Part shown: positions 18,005-27,373 of the stretch, in pieces
Position numbering within the stretch: position 1 is the first letter of the stretch
How the letters are laid out: each line of letters opens with the position of its first letter
Source of the DNA: JAHBVL01 sp963712055
GTDB lineage: Bacteria > Chloroflexota > Chloroflexia > Thermomicrobiales > UBA6265
DNA: 64,000 bases
Direction: 5' to 3'
Assembly: GCA_963712055.1 (NCBI GenBank)
Contig: CAVQGN010000001.1
Coordinates: 310,001 to 374,000 of the forward strand
Notes under the pieces: model-generated
What the model was told of the DNA's origin: nothing
The model's database searches: none
The model's input: only the letters and a program-made list of their open reading frames with translations
Position numbers and translations under genes: made by a program

Positions 18005-20662
18005 TCAGGAAACGGAAAAGGCGCCGTCCAGGTTCGAAAGTGTTTCCCAGCTCTCCGCCGGTTTATCGACCATCAGCACCACCAGATCATCACGCTCCGA
18101 TTGCTTGATCGCTTCCAGAACCGCGTCACTTTCCTTGAGCACGATGTGGACTTTGTCCTCTGGCAAGCCAGCGGCCACGGCTGCGGCTTTCAAGCGCTCG
18201 GCAATTTCACCGCGCTTTCGCCCCCTGGTATTCGTGTCTTCGCGGACGACGAGTTCATCGAAAATACTCGCGCCCAGAGTTCCAAACGCATCGATATCGT
18301 CATCGAGACGGTCGCCCGGCATCGAAATCAAGCCAATCGTGCGTGGAGCTTCCATCCGTTTAACGAAATCGCCCATCGATTCGAGTCCGGCGAGGTTGTG
18401 ACAATAGTCCATCACCACTCGCCTCCCATCGAACTGCATGAAATTGAATCGTCCGGGCGTCTGGTAAAAACTCGTCGTGAAGGTCCGTAACGCTTGCCGA
18501 ATGTATTCGATCTGGATGTCGTCGGCCAGACCAGCGGCCGCGGCGGCGAGTGCGTTGGCGATGTTGACCCGTAACCGCCCATCGAACGTTGCTGGTATGT
18601 CGCTCGCGAGCAGCAGACTCGTTTCCCGTTTATTTTCAAGAATCGTCAGCATGTCGCCATTCCGGGTTGGCCGCAGCACGACCGCGCGACCCCTATGGCG
18701 CAAATGATCCTGGATCACTGGATTGTTCTCATCCATCGAGAAAAAGATGATCTCGCCACGGGCAGACCGAGCCATATCCGCGGTGAATTCGTTGTCCGCG
18801 TTCAGAACCGACTTGCCGTCCCGAAAAACCGATTGCGGCACAACCGACTTCACTCGCGCCAGTTCGGCCAGCGAATCGATCCCGTGTTGTCCGAGATGAT
18901 CACCGCTGATGTTTGTCACCACTGCGATATCACAACGGTCAAAACCAAGGCCGGAGCGGAGAATGCCTCCTCGAGCCGTTTCAAGCACGGCGTAATTCAC
19001 AGCAGGATTCTTGAGCACCATCTTGGCGCTGGTCGGTCCGCTCATATCGCCGGCCATGATCTGCGTGCCGTCGACATAAATACCGTCGGTCGTAGTCATT
19101 CCAACCCGCTTGCCCGCCGTCCGCATGATGTGCGCGATCATCCTCACCGTCGTCGTTTTGCCATTGGTGCCGGTGACCGCGACAATCGGAATCCGGCTCG
19201 GCGAACCTGGCGGATAGAGCATATCGACGACCGCTCGGCCGACATGACGCGGGTGACCTTCGGTGGGGTGGGTATGCATCCGGAAACCAGGACCAGCGTT
19301 GACTTCGACGATCCCACCACCGATCTGCCGAATCGACCTAGCGATATCCGGTACGATCAGATCGATCCCAGCGATATCGAGTCCGACAACCATGGCTGCT
19401 TGCCGCGAGATTTCGATGTTGTCCGGGTGGATGTCATCGGTCCTGTCAATCGATGTCCCACCGGTACTCATGTTTCCAGTTTGCTTGAGATAGACGACCT
19501 GATCGGATTCGGGAACGTCCGTCAGGGCGATTCCCTGCCGTTCAAGCGTTTCCATCGTTTGGTGATCGATCGAAATCCGGGTCAGGACTTTTTCGTGCCC
19601 GACGCCGCGGCGGCTGTCTTGATTGGTCAACTCGACGAGTTCTTCGACGGTATGAATCCCATCGCCAACCACATGCGCCGGTACCCGTTCAGCGACCGCG
19701 ACCACCTCATTGTTGACAACGAGAATGCGATAGTCCTTGCCAACCAGATATGACTCGACGACCACGATCCCATTACGGCTTTCGTCATAGGCCGAGGGGA
19801 AGAACTCGCGCACTTCTGCTTCGTCTTTGAGATTGATGCAGACCCCGCGACCATGGTTCCCATCGAGTGGTTTGATAACAACCGGATACCCGATCCGTTT
19901 GCAGGCGTCGACCGCTTGATCAACATTGCGAACAGTCATACTGCGCGGCACCGGGATACCGACGTCGTGGAGGAGTCGGTTCGTCAGTTCCTTGTTCGCC
20001 GCGATATCAACTGCGATGTTCGAAGTGGCCGACGTCACCGTCGCCCAGATCCGTTGCTGAAAACACCCGTGGCCGAGCTGAACGAGGGAACGTCGTGGGT
20101 CGAGTCGAATCACCGGAATTTGCCGCCGGACCGCCTCCGCGACGATTGCCCCGGTGGAGGGCCCGTAAGCCAGCCGTTCGGCGAGTCGGATGACCTTTTC
20201 CTCGAGTTCGTGTTGAAAATCGAAGTCGGGTTCAGCCCCGTAGATCAGATGGTTGAGGGTCCGAGTCGCCAGATCCGCCGCCGCGAGAGCAACGTCCTCC
20301 TGTTCGTACTCGAACACGACGTTGTAAACCCCGCGTTCGCCGGTGCCGCGGGTCTTGCCACGACCAACTTCGGCTCCGGCAAGATTCTGGAGTTCGAGTG
20401 CCACATGCTCGAGCACGTGACCCATCCACGTGCCTTCTCGCATCCGCGTCAGGAATCCGCCGGGTTTTCCGACTGAGCAATAGTGGTCGTAGAGCGACGG
20501 GATGAGCTCGGTCAGACCTTCGTAAAACCCTGGGATCTTGTTCGTGGGTCTGTCCTCGAGTTCACCGATATCGGTGACGAGGCGGACGGCAGGCATGCGG
20601 GTCCAGATGTTGGGTCCACGATAGACAGTGTGGCTCCGATTTTCGATCATGGCTATGGTCAC
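18005..20662 (-). CDS. cphA: Cyanophycin synthetase
   Basis: An 885-residue protein with the full CphA order: an N-terminal domain (residues 1 to about 160), an ATP-grasp domain (about 165-470; IGYPVVIKPLDGNHGRGVCI, AGIDLIVPDI, GGGIVEVNAGPGFRMHTHP) and a Mur ligase (about 485-885; GTNGKTTTVRMI, ETARGGILRSGLGFDRCD, NISGDHLGQHGI, DYCHNLAGL). It polymerises aspartate and arginine into multi-L-arginyl-poly-L-aspartate, a nitrogen reserve, in the cytoplasm. A second ATG at codon 5 is an equally plausible start. cphB lies 39 bases upstream on the same strand, so the two form an operon. Confidence 0.95.
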   Translation of the reverse strand: MTIAMIENRSHTVYRGPNIWTRMPAVRLVTDIGELEDRPTNKIPGFYEGLTELIPSLYDHYCSVGKPGGFLTRMREGTWMGHVLEHVALELQNLAGAEVGRGKTRGTGERGVYNVVFEYEQEDVALAAADLATRTLNHLIYGAEPDFDFQHELEEKVIRLAERLAYGPSTGAIVAEAVRRQIPVIRLDPRRSLVQLGHGCFQQRIWATVTSATSNIAVDIAANKELTNRLLHDVGIPVPRSMTVRNVDQAVDACKRIGYPVVIKPLDGNHGRGVCINLKDEAEVREFFPSAYDESRNGIVVVESYLVGKDYRILVVNNEVVAVAERVPAHVVGDGIHTVEELVELTNQDSRRGVGHEKVLTRISIDHQTMETLERQGIALTDVPESDQVVYLKQTGNMSTGGTSIDRTDDIHPDNIEISRQAAMVVGLDIAGIDLIVPDIARSIRQIGGGIVEVNAGPGFRMHTHPTEGHPRHVGRAVVDMLYPPGSPSRIPIVAVTGTNGKTTTVRMIAHIMRTAGKRVGMTTTDGIYVDGTQIMAGDMSGPTSAKMVLKNPAVNYAVLETARGGILRSGLGFDRCDIAVVTNISGDHLGQHGIDSLAELARVKSVVPQSVFRDGKSVLNADNEFTADMARSARGEIIFFSMDENNPVIQDHLRHRGRAVVLRPTRNGDMLTILENKRETSLLLASDIPATFDGRLRVNIANALAAAAAGLADDIQIEYIRQALRTFTTSFYQTPGRFNFMQFDGRRVVMDYCHNLAGLESMGDFVKRMEAPRTIGLISMPGDRLDDDIDAFGTLGASIFDELVVREDTNTRGRKRGEIAERLKAAAVAAGLPEDKVHIVLKESDAVLEAIKQSERDDLVVLMVDKPAESWETLSNLDGAFSVS

Positions 20663-20701
20663 CTTCTCCGTGAGGTGGAACAGACAACCGGGCTCGGGCT
20701 C

Positions 20702-21559
20702 TTACGAATCACCTGAAATCAATGTGCGGTTTTCTGTATCAAATAGGTCGCCGTCAGTCAGCAGATGGAGACGAGCATCGCTAATCGTTATCGGACTGTG
20801 CCCTTTGACCCGATAGATATCGCTGTACAGCTCGCGACCATCGACGATCGTGACGCTGTTCCGGCCGATGACCTCGAGTTCGTTGCTCGGCTTGAACAGT
20901 GCGGCCGTGTCTTCGTCAATGCCGATTCCGAGGAGAACGGGATTCGCGGCAACGAGGGTCAGCAGTCGACCGATCCGGTCACGCTGCCGGAAATGCTGGT
21001 CAATTACAGCATCGGGAACCAAACCAAAACCGGCACTCATCTGCGCCATCCGCTGTTTCGGTGTCGCTCCGCTCGCTCCGAATGCGACCATGTGGGAGGA
21101 AAGAATCGATGCTCCAGCACTCGTACCCGCTACCACAACGCCAGCGTTGCTCCGCTCGCGGACGAGATCCATGGCTTTCGTGCCACCGATGATCGCCGCC
21201 AGTCGCATTTGGTTTCCGCCGGTCATGAAAATCCCTGTAGCAGAAGCGATCGTTTCAAGAATGGCAGGAGAATTGGCGTCGGCACGTTCGGCAATGTAGG
21301 CGACATCGGCTGATTCGACGTCCATTCCAAGAAAGATTGCTTTGTACCGCTCACCGGCTGATTCGATTGAAGAAGCGGTCGGCACGATCGTGATTCGCGC
21401 TTCAGAACCACCAGCCAATTCAGCGAACCGGCTCAGAATCACTTTGTCCTTGAACTTGTCTTCAGCGCCACCAATCGCCAACACCGGTCCACGGAGCCCC
21501 AAAGTCCCGCCGAGAACGGGTACGGCGGTTTCGGTTTCGTTGACTGTCGCGACCGTCAT
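20702..21559 (-). CDS. cphB: Cyanophycinase
   Basis: A 285-residue S51-family serine peptidase. The nucleophile elbow is GTSAGASILS (Ser near residue 145), with IGGAEDKF near the start, TGGNQMRL, and DQHFRQRDRIGRL supplying conserved residues. It cleaves cyanophycin to beta-Asp-Arg dipeptides and is usually cytoplasmic, as here, with no signal sequence. It is the first gene of the cphB-cphA operon, so synthesis and breakdown enzymes share a transcript. I see no dipeptidase (iadA/aspartyl peptidase) gene nearby. Confidence 0.94.
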   Translation of the reverse strand: MTVATVNETETAVPVLGGTLGLRGPVLAIGGAEDKFKDKVILSRFAELAGGSEARITIVPTASSIESAGERYKAIFLGMDVESADVAYIAERADANSPAILETIASATGIFMTGGNQMRLAAIIGGTKAMDLVRERSNAGVVVAGTSAGASILSSHMVAFGASGATPKQRMAQMSAGFGLVPDAVIDQHFRQRDRIGRLLTLVAANPVLLGIGIDEDTAALFKPSNELEVIGRNSVTIVDGRELYSDIYRVKGHSPITISDARLHLLTDGDLFDTENRTLISGDS

Positions 21560-21821
21560 GAAGCACTACCAGCGGAGGTCACGAACAGATCTGTAGTGGA
21601 CCTGACTGTCAGCGACAACCGATACGGAGAAGGGCGTTCGATCATTCGTGGGACTGTAGCCGCTTGAAGCCGCTAGCGTCAATTTCACGGAGATCAAGAT
21701 CTACTGGACCCGGACTTCACCCAATAGGATCAAAGCGCTCATGGTCGCGGACTGCACATTCTGCCACTATTCAGTGCAATGCCGTTGACAATCAGCGTTG
21801 CGTTGACGATCGGAGAGTGGA

Positions 21822-23093
21822 ATGGCGGGACTTGAAAAAAACTGGGCGGGAAACGTTACGTTTGCCGCAACAGGTGTTCATCTCCCAACGACGGTCGATC
21901 AACTGCAAGCGATCGTGTCTCGAGCACCCCGGATTCGGGTGGTTGGATCGCGTCATAGTTTCAATGCGATTGCTGACTCAGCTGAACTCGTGTCGCTCGA
22001 AGCATTCAAAGCGCCGATGGAGATCGATGTTGAGAATCTCTCCGTCACGGTTGGCGGCGGTACGCGCTACTCTGATCTCGCGCGGGAATTGGATAACGCT
22101 GGTTTCGCTCTCCAAACGATGGCCTCGCTGCCACACATCTCAGTCGCCGGGGCGGTTGCCACGGCCACCCATGGATCAGGAGACCGGGTCGGGAATCTTG
22201 CCAGTTCGGTTCGCGCTCAGGAGGTGGTGACGTCTAGCGGTGATCTCCTTTCACTGTCGCGAGGGGACACCGATTTCGATGGCATGGTCGTTGGTTTGGG
22301 CGCGACCGGCGTTGTCACCCGTCTCTCGCTCGACATCGAACCGACCTATCAGATGACCCAGCAAGTGTTCGAGCACCTCCCATGGGAAACGGTGTTCGGC
22401 GAGTTCGATGCCATCATGGCCAGCGCGGACAGTGTCAGTCTCTTTACGGATTATGGCGTCGACTGCGGGCAACTCTGGCAGAAATGGCGATTTGACAAGA
22501 CCGATCCTCGTCGTCCTCTGGAGGAATCGTTCGGAGCTCGTGCGGCGCCGGTGCAGCGCAATCCGGTTCCATCGCTGCGGCCGGCAAACGATTTCACCGC
22601 TCAACTGGGCGAGCCGGGTACCTGGGCTGAACGGCTGCCCCATTTTCGCGGCGACGCGATCCTCGCCAGCGAGAGTCAACTCCAGTCGGAATACATGATC
22701 CCGCGGGAACACGCGGTTTCGGCCTTGCAGACCATCTTCAAACTGGCACCCGACTTCCGTGAGCATCTCTGGATTTCCGAGATTCGAAGTGTGGCAGCCG
22801 ACGAGCTCTGGATGAGCACGGCCTACAGGACTGACGTCGTCGGCATCCATTTCACCTGGAAATATGAGATCGAGGCCGTCGATCGGGCGCTGCATCAAAT
22901 CGAATCAGCGCTGCAGCCGTTTTCGCCGCGACCTCACTGGGGAAAGCTCTTTCACGCTCCCGCTGCCGAGATTCAGCGACGCTATGAACGGTTCGAAGAT
23001 TTCATGGAGCTGGTCAATCGGGTCGACCCTCGTGGAGCTTTCCGTAACCACTTCCTCGAACGTCATCTCCTGGGCGAGAACGCCGCCGGGTAG
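21822..23093 (+). CDS. FAD-linked alditol/xylitol oxidase-like protein
   Basis: A 423-residue VAO-family flavoprotein. The opening KNWAGNVTFAATGVHLPTTVDQL and the FAD loop RVVGSRHSFNAIADS match bacterial alditol oxidase; the histidine in GSRHSFN would bind FAD covalently. The central SVAGAVATATHGSGDRVGNLASSV segment and the C-terminal RPHWGKLF motif also fit. AldO from Streptomyces (418 residues) oxidises xylitol and sorbitol at C1 with O2, giving H2O2; sugar-1,4-lactone oxidases are relatives. The exact substrate cannot be read from sequence. It stands alone; a convergent LLM gene follows. Confidence 0.85.
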   Translation: MAGLEKNWAGNVTFAATGVHLPTTVDQLQAIVSRAPRIRVVGSRHSFNAIADSAELVSLEAFKAPMEIDVENLSVTVGGGTRYSDLARELDNAGFALQTMASLPHISVAGAVATATHGSGDRVGNLASSVRAQEVVTSSGDLLSLSRGDTDFDGMVVGLGATGVVTRLSLDIEPTYQMTQQVFEHLPWETVFGEFDAIMASADSVSLFTDYGVDCGQLWQKWRFDKTDPRRPLEESFGARAAPVQRNPVPSLRPANDFTAQLGEPGTWAERLPHFRGDAILASESQLQSEYMIPREHAVSALQTIFKLAPDFREHLWISEIRSVAADELWMSTAYRTDVVGIHFTWKYEIEAVDRALHQIESALQPFSPRPHWGKLFHAPAAEIQRRYERFEDFMELVNRVDPRGAFRNHFLERHLLGENAAG

Positions 23094-23114
23094 CGTCGTC
23101 GGCTCCCGCCGAAT

Positions 23115-23972
23115 CTACGGGTGGAATCGCGACGCTACCTTTTCCATGATCCCGAACTGCTCGGGTTTGGGCGCATCGATGATGAACTCTTCGATTCCGG
23201 CTTCCGCATAGGTACCGGTCATCTCGTCGAACGCGTCCTCGGAACTCCACGGATCGCTCGGCATCAATGCGGCCCAGCCATAGAGCGATCGCGTGACGTC
23301 GCTCGGATCGCGACCAATCAGGAGGCAGGCTTCAGTCAGAATCACATTCCGATCCCGGATCTGCTCGACCGTTCCGTGCGAGTTCCAGCGGTCAGCGTAT
23401 TCAGCCACGATTGCCAACATCTTGGGACCATGTGCTCCCAGCGTGAGCGGAGGTCGTGGTCGCTGGATCGGTAGTGGTTTGCTCGGCGCGTCGGCGAGTT
23501 GATAGAACTCGCCTGTGAACGATGTAGATTCGTTCTGAAGCATCGAATCGACTATGGTGACCGCTTCACGGTATCTGGCCACGAGTTCTGGCGGCTCAGG
23601 AAATGGAATGCCAAACGCTCGATGCTCCGGTTCGTACCATCCAGCCCCGAGTCCAACCTCCACTCGGCCACCGGAAACGTGATCGATGGTGGATGCCATC
23701 TTCGCAACCAGCGCCGGGTGGCGGAAGGTGTTGCATGAGACGAGCACACCGATCCGCGCCTTCTCAGTTTCGGCCGCCAGCGCCGCGAGTAAGGTCCATC
23801 CCTCGAAGTAGGGCCCATCGGGTCGACTCGGTTGCTGATAGTGGTCGCAATCCCAGAGAGATTCGAAGCCAAGCGACTCGAAATAGCGCCACTGATCCCG
23901 CAATGTTTCCCATGGAAGGTTCTGATCGGTACAAATCCCGAAGGTCGGCGTAGACTTTTCTTGCGTTGCCAA
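23115..23972 (-). CDS. LLM-class flavin/F420-dependent oxidoreductase
   Basis: A 285-residue TIM-barrel protein of the luciferase-like monooxygenase superfamily. It shows the GLGAGWYEPEHRAFGIPFP region, DHVSGGRVEVGLG and PLTLGAHGPKMLAIVAEYADRWN, all typical of TIGR03560-like F420-dependent members. The substrate is unknown. The start is a TTG preceded by GGAGGAACTCC, a strong ribosome-binding site six bases away. It is divergent from the methyltransferase/MTHFR gene (55 bases between starts). Confidence 0.87.
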   Translation of the reverse strand: MATQEKSTPTFGICTDQNLPWETLRDQWRYFESLGFESLWDCDHYQQPSRPDGPYFEGWTLLAALAAETEKARIGVLVSCNTFRHPALVAKMASTIDHVSGGRVEVGLGAGWYEPEHRAFGIPFPEPPELVARYREAVTIVDSMLQNESTSFTGEFYQLADAPSKPLPIQRPRPPLTLGAHGPKMLAIVAEYADRWNSHGTVEQIRDRNVILTEACLLIGRDPSDVTRSLYGWAALMPSDPWSSEDAFDEMTGTYAEAGIEEFIIDAPKPEQFGIMEKVASRFHP

Positions 23973-24027
23973 GGAGTTCCTCCTTCTGAACGACCCGGTT
24001 CCGACTCACGAATGCGAGATTCTGCCC

Positions 24028-25908
24028 GTGACCAACCCGTTTCTCGACAGACTACAGGATGGACCCATTCTCGCTGACGGCGCAATGGGCACCATGCTCT
24101 ACGCTGCCGGCGTTTCCTTCAATACCTGTTTCGATCAGGTCAATCTGAGCGATCCGGAACTCGTTGGTTCGATCCACCGGCTCTATATGGATGCAGGCGC
24201 TGAATTGATCGAAACCAATTCGTTTGGTGCCAATCGCTTCAAACTCGCTCAATATGGTCTCGAATCCCAGGTGCGGGAGATCAACAAGGCAGCGGTCAGG
24301 ATTGCTCGCGAAGCCCGCGAGGTCTCCGGCAAATCAGTGCTCGTTTCCGGAGCAATTGGTCCAACCGGCGTTTCGATGCAACCGATCGGAAAGATCGAGC
24401 CCAGCGAGGTTCAATCAGCGTTTCGAGAACAGGTCGAGGCACTCGAGGAATTTGGAGTCGATCTCTTCACGATTGAAACGATCCCTACCGTGGCAGAGCT
24501 CCATCTCGCCGTCGCTGCCATTCGAGCATGCTCCGATCTCCCGATCGTCGCGATGATGTCGTTTGCGGAGGATGGGCGTTCGATTGGCGGCGACAGAGTC
24601 GAAAAGGTTCTCGCATCGTTGATCGAACTTGGAGTCGATGTGATCGGTGCTAATTGCTCCGTTGGACCTCAGAAGATCCTGCGGTTGATGGAGCGGTTCC
24701 AGCAGGTTATGGAAGACACGGGCGCAAGCGTTCCGTTAGCGTGTCTACCGAATGCCGGATGGCCGACCCAGGTAGCGGGACGAATCATCTATCCGAGTTC
24801 ACCAGACTATTTCCGCGATTTCGCCCAATCTGCCGCGGCGATGGGAGTGCGGCTGATCGGCGGATGTTGCGGAACAACTCCCGAGCATACCGCCGCCATG
24901 GCTCAGGGGATCGGCGAGTCAACGGCTACGGTCATCAACCCCACGAATCGCACTCCGACAACCATTGGGATCCGGCCAGCGACTGCAAACGGTGCTCCCA
25001 CTATCGAAGGAGATGACCCGGCGTCGTTCCGCAATCGACTTGGCCGCGATTTTCTCGTTTCCGTCGAGATCGACCCACCCAAGGGAATCAGTCCTGAGAA
25101 AGCGCTCATCGGTGCCGATCTGCTGCAGCGTGCCGGAGTCGACGCGATTAACGTCGCCGATTCGCCGATGGCTCGCGTGCGGATGAGCGCGCTGACCCTC
25201 TGTTTTCTAATCAAACATGCGGTTGGGGTTGAAACTATCGTCCATTTCACCACCCGCGATCGCTCTCTCATGGGTATTCAATCGGAATTGCTGGGAGCGC
25301 ATGCTGCCGGTGTCCGCACGATCCTGGCACTGACCGGCGACCCGCCAACCCTCGGTGGCTATCCCGGCACAACTGGTGTTTTTGACATCGATTCGATCGG
25401 GTTGATCCGTTTGCTCAAGAACCTCAATGAAGGAGTGGACGCGGTCGGTGCGTCGATTGGCACGCCCGCGAACTTTCTGATTGGTTGCGCGGTCGACCCC
25501 ACCCGCTCTGATCTGCCGCTCGAAGCGGAACGGCTTCACCGGAAGATCGAGGCCGGCGCCGATTTCGTCATGACCCAGCCGATCTTTGCGCCCGAAGTCT
25601 GGACAAAATTTCTCGAAGCATTCGGTTCTAGCGTTTCACTCCCCGTCATGATCGGCATCCTTCCTCTCCAGAGCACCAAGCACGCAGAGTTTCTCCACAA
25701 CGAAGTCCCCGGCATCACTCTGACTGAGGACGCCCGCAATCGGATGCGGCTGGCTGGTCCTCATGGTCGCCAGGAAGGGATCACCATGGCCCAGGAACTG
25801 TTGATCGAACTTGAACCGATGGCCCAGGGTGTCTATCTGATGCCGTCGTTTGGTCGATATGAAGTCGCCGCTGAGGTTCTCTCCGTTCTCGACCGCGCTC
25901 CGGTCTGA
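24028..25908 (+). CDS. Bifunctional homocysteine S-methyltransferase / methylenetetrahydrofolate reductase
   Basis: A 626-residue two-domain protein. Residues 1-300 form a homocysteine S-methyltransferase (DGAMGTMLYAAG, ETNSFGANRFKL, zinc cysteines in GANCSVGP and GGCCGTTPEH). Residues about 335-626 form a MetF-type TIM barrel (FLVSVEIDPPKG, HFTTRDRSLMG, ILALTGDPP, FVMTQPIF, IMIGILPLQS). The reductase would make 5-methyl-THF. The first domain resembles the MetH N-terminal domain but lacks the B12 and folate-binding domains, so the methyl donor is uncertain. The fusion is a known form (YitJ-like). The start is a GTG. Confidence 0.93.
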   Translation: MTNPFLDRLQDGPILADGAMGTMLYAAGVSFNTCFDQVNLSDPELVGSIHRLYMDAGAELIETNSFGANRFKLAQYGLESQVREINKAAVRIAREAREVSGKSVLVSGAIGPTGVSMQPIGKIEPSEVQSAFREQVEALEEFGVDLFTIETIPTVAELHLAVAAIRACSDLPIVAMMSFAEDGRSIGGDRVEKVLASLIELGVDVIGANCSVGPQKILRLMERFQQVMEDTGASVPLACLPNAGWPTQVAGRIIYPSSPDYFRDFAQSAAAMGVRLIGGCCGTTPEHTAAMAQGIGESTATVINPTNRTPTTIGIRPATANGAPTIEGDDPASFRNRLGRDFLVSVEIDPPKGISPEKALIGADLLQRAGVDAINVADSPMARVRMSALTLCFLIKHAVGVETIVHFTTRDRSLMGIQSELLGAHAAGVRTILALTGDPPTLGGYPGTTGVFDIDSIGLIRLLKNLNEGVDAVGASIGTPANFLIGCAVDPTRSDLPLEAERLHRKIEAGADFVMTQPIFAPEVWTKFLEAFGSSVSLPVMIGILPLQSTKHAEFLHNEVPGITLTEDARNRMRLAGPHGRQEGITMAQELLIELEPMAQGVYLMPSFGRYEVAAEVLSVLDRAPV

Positions 25909-26064
25909 GCCGCGTTGCGGGGCAGGGCCCCGGAGTGTTAGGCTTTGCACCTTGTGCGGCCTGCCTTGCCGGTCGCTTTTGTGTGTCTTTCATGGCTGGG
26001 TCAAACCCTGAGCCATTTCCCAAGTGTCCCGGATTGCGGCCTGGGTTGAGAAGGTGACTGATCG

Positions 26065-26649
26065 ATGTCGATACAACTGCTCCATGCCGTCGAAGCAGAG
26101 CAACTCAAAACCGAGGTCCCGGCGTTTGGACCGGGCGACAATGTCCGCGTTCACGTGAAGGTCGTTGAAGGAACGCGGGAGAGGATCCAGATCTTCGAAG
26201 GTCTGGTGATTCGTCGTCGTTCCGGTGGAGCCAACGAGAACTTCACCGTTCGTCGTATGGCATCTCACGGCATTGGCGTCGAACGAACATTCCTGATCAA
26301 CTCACCTCGGATCGATAAGATCGAGGTCGTCCGCACCGGACGTGTTCGCCGAGCCCGCCTTTACTACCTGCGTGGGTTGACCGGTCGCGCGGCCCGTATT
26401 CCTGAGCGTCGACGCCCGAACGTCCACGTGTCGCTGAGTTCGAACACCCGCAGCGTAGCCGATCTTCCCGCCGAGGTGATTACTCCGGTCGAAGAAGAAT
26501 TGGTGGAAATCGAGGACACCGCAGTGTCCTTCGACGAGGCGGTTGCGTCGGCAGAGGTGGCTCAGGTCGAACCTGAAGTGGAATCCGTCACCGTTGAGGA
26601 CGTCGTCGAAGCCGTCCAGGACGCCGTCGACGAAACAGAGAAATCCTGA
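26065..26649 (+). CDS. rplS: 50S ribosomal protein L19 with acidic C-terminal extension
   Basis: A 194-residue protein. Residues 1-115 are a complete L19: FGPGDNVRVHVKVVEGTRERIQ, FEGLVIRRRSGGANENFTVRR, GVERTFLINSPRIDKIEV and GRVRRARLYYLRG. L19 sits at the 30S-50S interface. The remaining 75 residues are strongly acidic (Glu/Asp/Val-rich) and probably disordered; most bacterial L19 proteins end near residue 115-120. It is followed by a strong terminator hairpin, then rnhB. Confidence 0.95.
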   Translation: MSIQLLHAVEAEQLKTEVPAFGPGDNVRVHVKVVEGTRERIQIFEGLVIRRRSGGANENFTVRRMASHGIGVERTFLINSPRIDKIEVVRTGRVRRARLYYLRGLTGRAARIPERRRPNVHVSLSSNTRSVADLPAEVITPVEEELVEIEDTAVSFDEAVASAEVAQVEPEVESVTVEDVVEAVQDAVDETEKS

Positions 26650-26672
26650 ATTCAGCCGAGACGATCGGTGAA

Positions 26673-26712
26673 CGAGAGGGGAGGAGCGGTCACCGCTGCT
26701 CCCCTCTTTCGT
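26673..26712 (+). terminator. Rho-independent-type terminator after rplS
   Basis: GAGGGGAGGAGCGG (26676-26689) pairs with CCGCTGCTCCCCTC (26693-26706), a 14-base-pair stem with one mismatch and a three-base loop, followed by TTTCGTTCTC. It lies 27 bases after the rplS stop and 30 bases before rnhB, so it would end or attenuate the rplS transcript. Confidence 0.85.
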
Positions 26713-26740
26713 TCTCGACAACGCGAAAGTCAGCGACCAG

Positions 26741-27373
26741 ATGAATCTCGAATTCGAACGCAGCTACTGGAAGTCTGGGCTTCAGCCGGTCGCTGGCGTC
26801 GACGAGGTTGGGCGGGGGGCGCTTGCCGGCCCATTGGTCGCCGCTGCGGTCGTCTTTCCGGCCGGACTCGAATTGCGCAGCAAGGCGGCCATTCAGATGG
26901 GGTCGTTAGTTCGCGACTCCAAACTCATGACTCACGAGAGCCGCTTGGCGGCTGCCGAATCGATTCGCTCGCTTGCTGAATCAGTCTCCATCGGAGCAGT
27001 CACCAACGCCGAGATCGATCTTCTCGGATTGACCGCAGCCAACCGAATCGCGATGGAGCGAGCGGTGGATGGTCTCCCCAGTCTTCCCGGAATCCTTCTG
27101 ATCGACGCTATGGTGCTCGACCACCCAGCTCCGCAAATCGGACTAGTTGACGGCGATGCTCTTGTGTTCAGCATCGCAGCCGCGTCGATCATCGCCAAAG
27201 TCGCTCGGGACACCTTCATGGAACGCTGCGCGGACGAGTTCTCACAGTATGGATTTGAGCACCATCGAGGATATGGCACGGCCAGGCATCTGCGTGCGCT
27301 CGATCTCTGGGGTCCCTGTCATCTCCATCGGCGTTCGTTCGAACCAGTCCGCCGGCGTTTGGCGATTCAATGA
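26741..27373 (+). CDS. rnhB: Ribonuclease HII
   Basis: A 210-residue RNase HII. The catalytic motif GVDEVGRGALAGP gives the Asp-Glu pair near residue 18, with further acidic residues in LLIDAMVLD and the DALVFSIAAASIIAKVARD segment, and HHRGYGTARH near the C-terminus. It removes ribonucleotides misincorporated in DNA and RNA of RNA-DNA hybrids. It overlaps yraN by four bases (ATGA) and follows the rplS terminator, so expression may depend on readthrough or an internal promoter. Confidence 0.95.
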   Translation: MNLEFERSYWKSGLQPVAGVDEVGRGALAGPLVAAAVVFPAGLELRSKAAIQMGSLVRDSKLMTHESRLAAAESIRSLAESVSIGAVTNAEIDLLGLTAANRIAMERAVDGLPSLPGILLIDAMVLDHPAPQIGLVDGDALVFSIAAASIIAKVARDTFMERCADEFSQYGFEHHRGYGTARHLRALDLWGPCHLHRRSFEPVRRRLAIQ

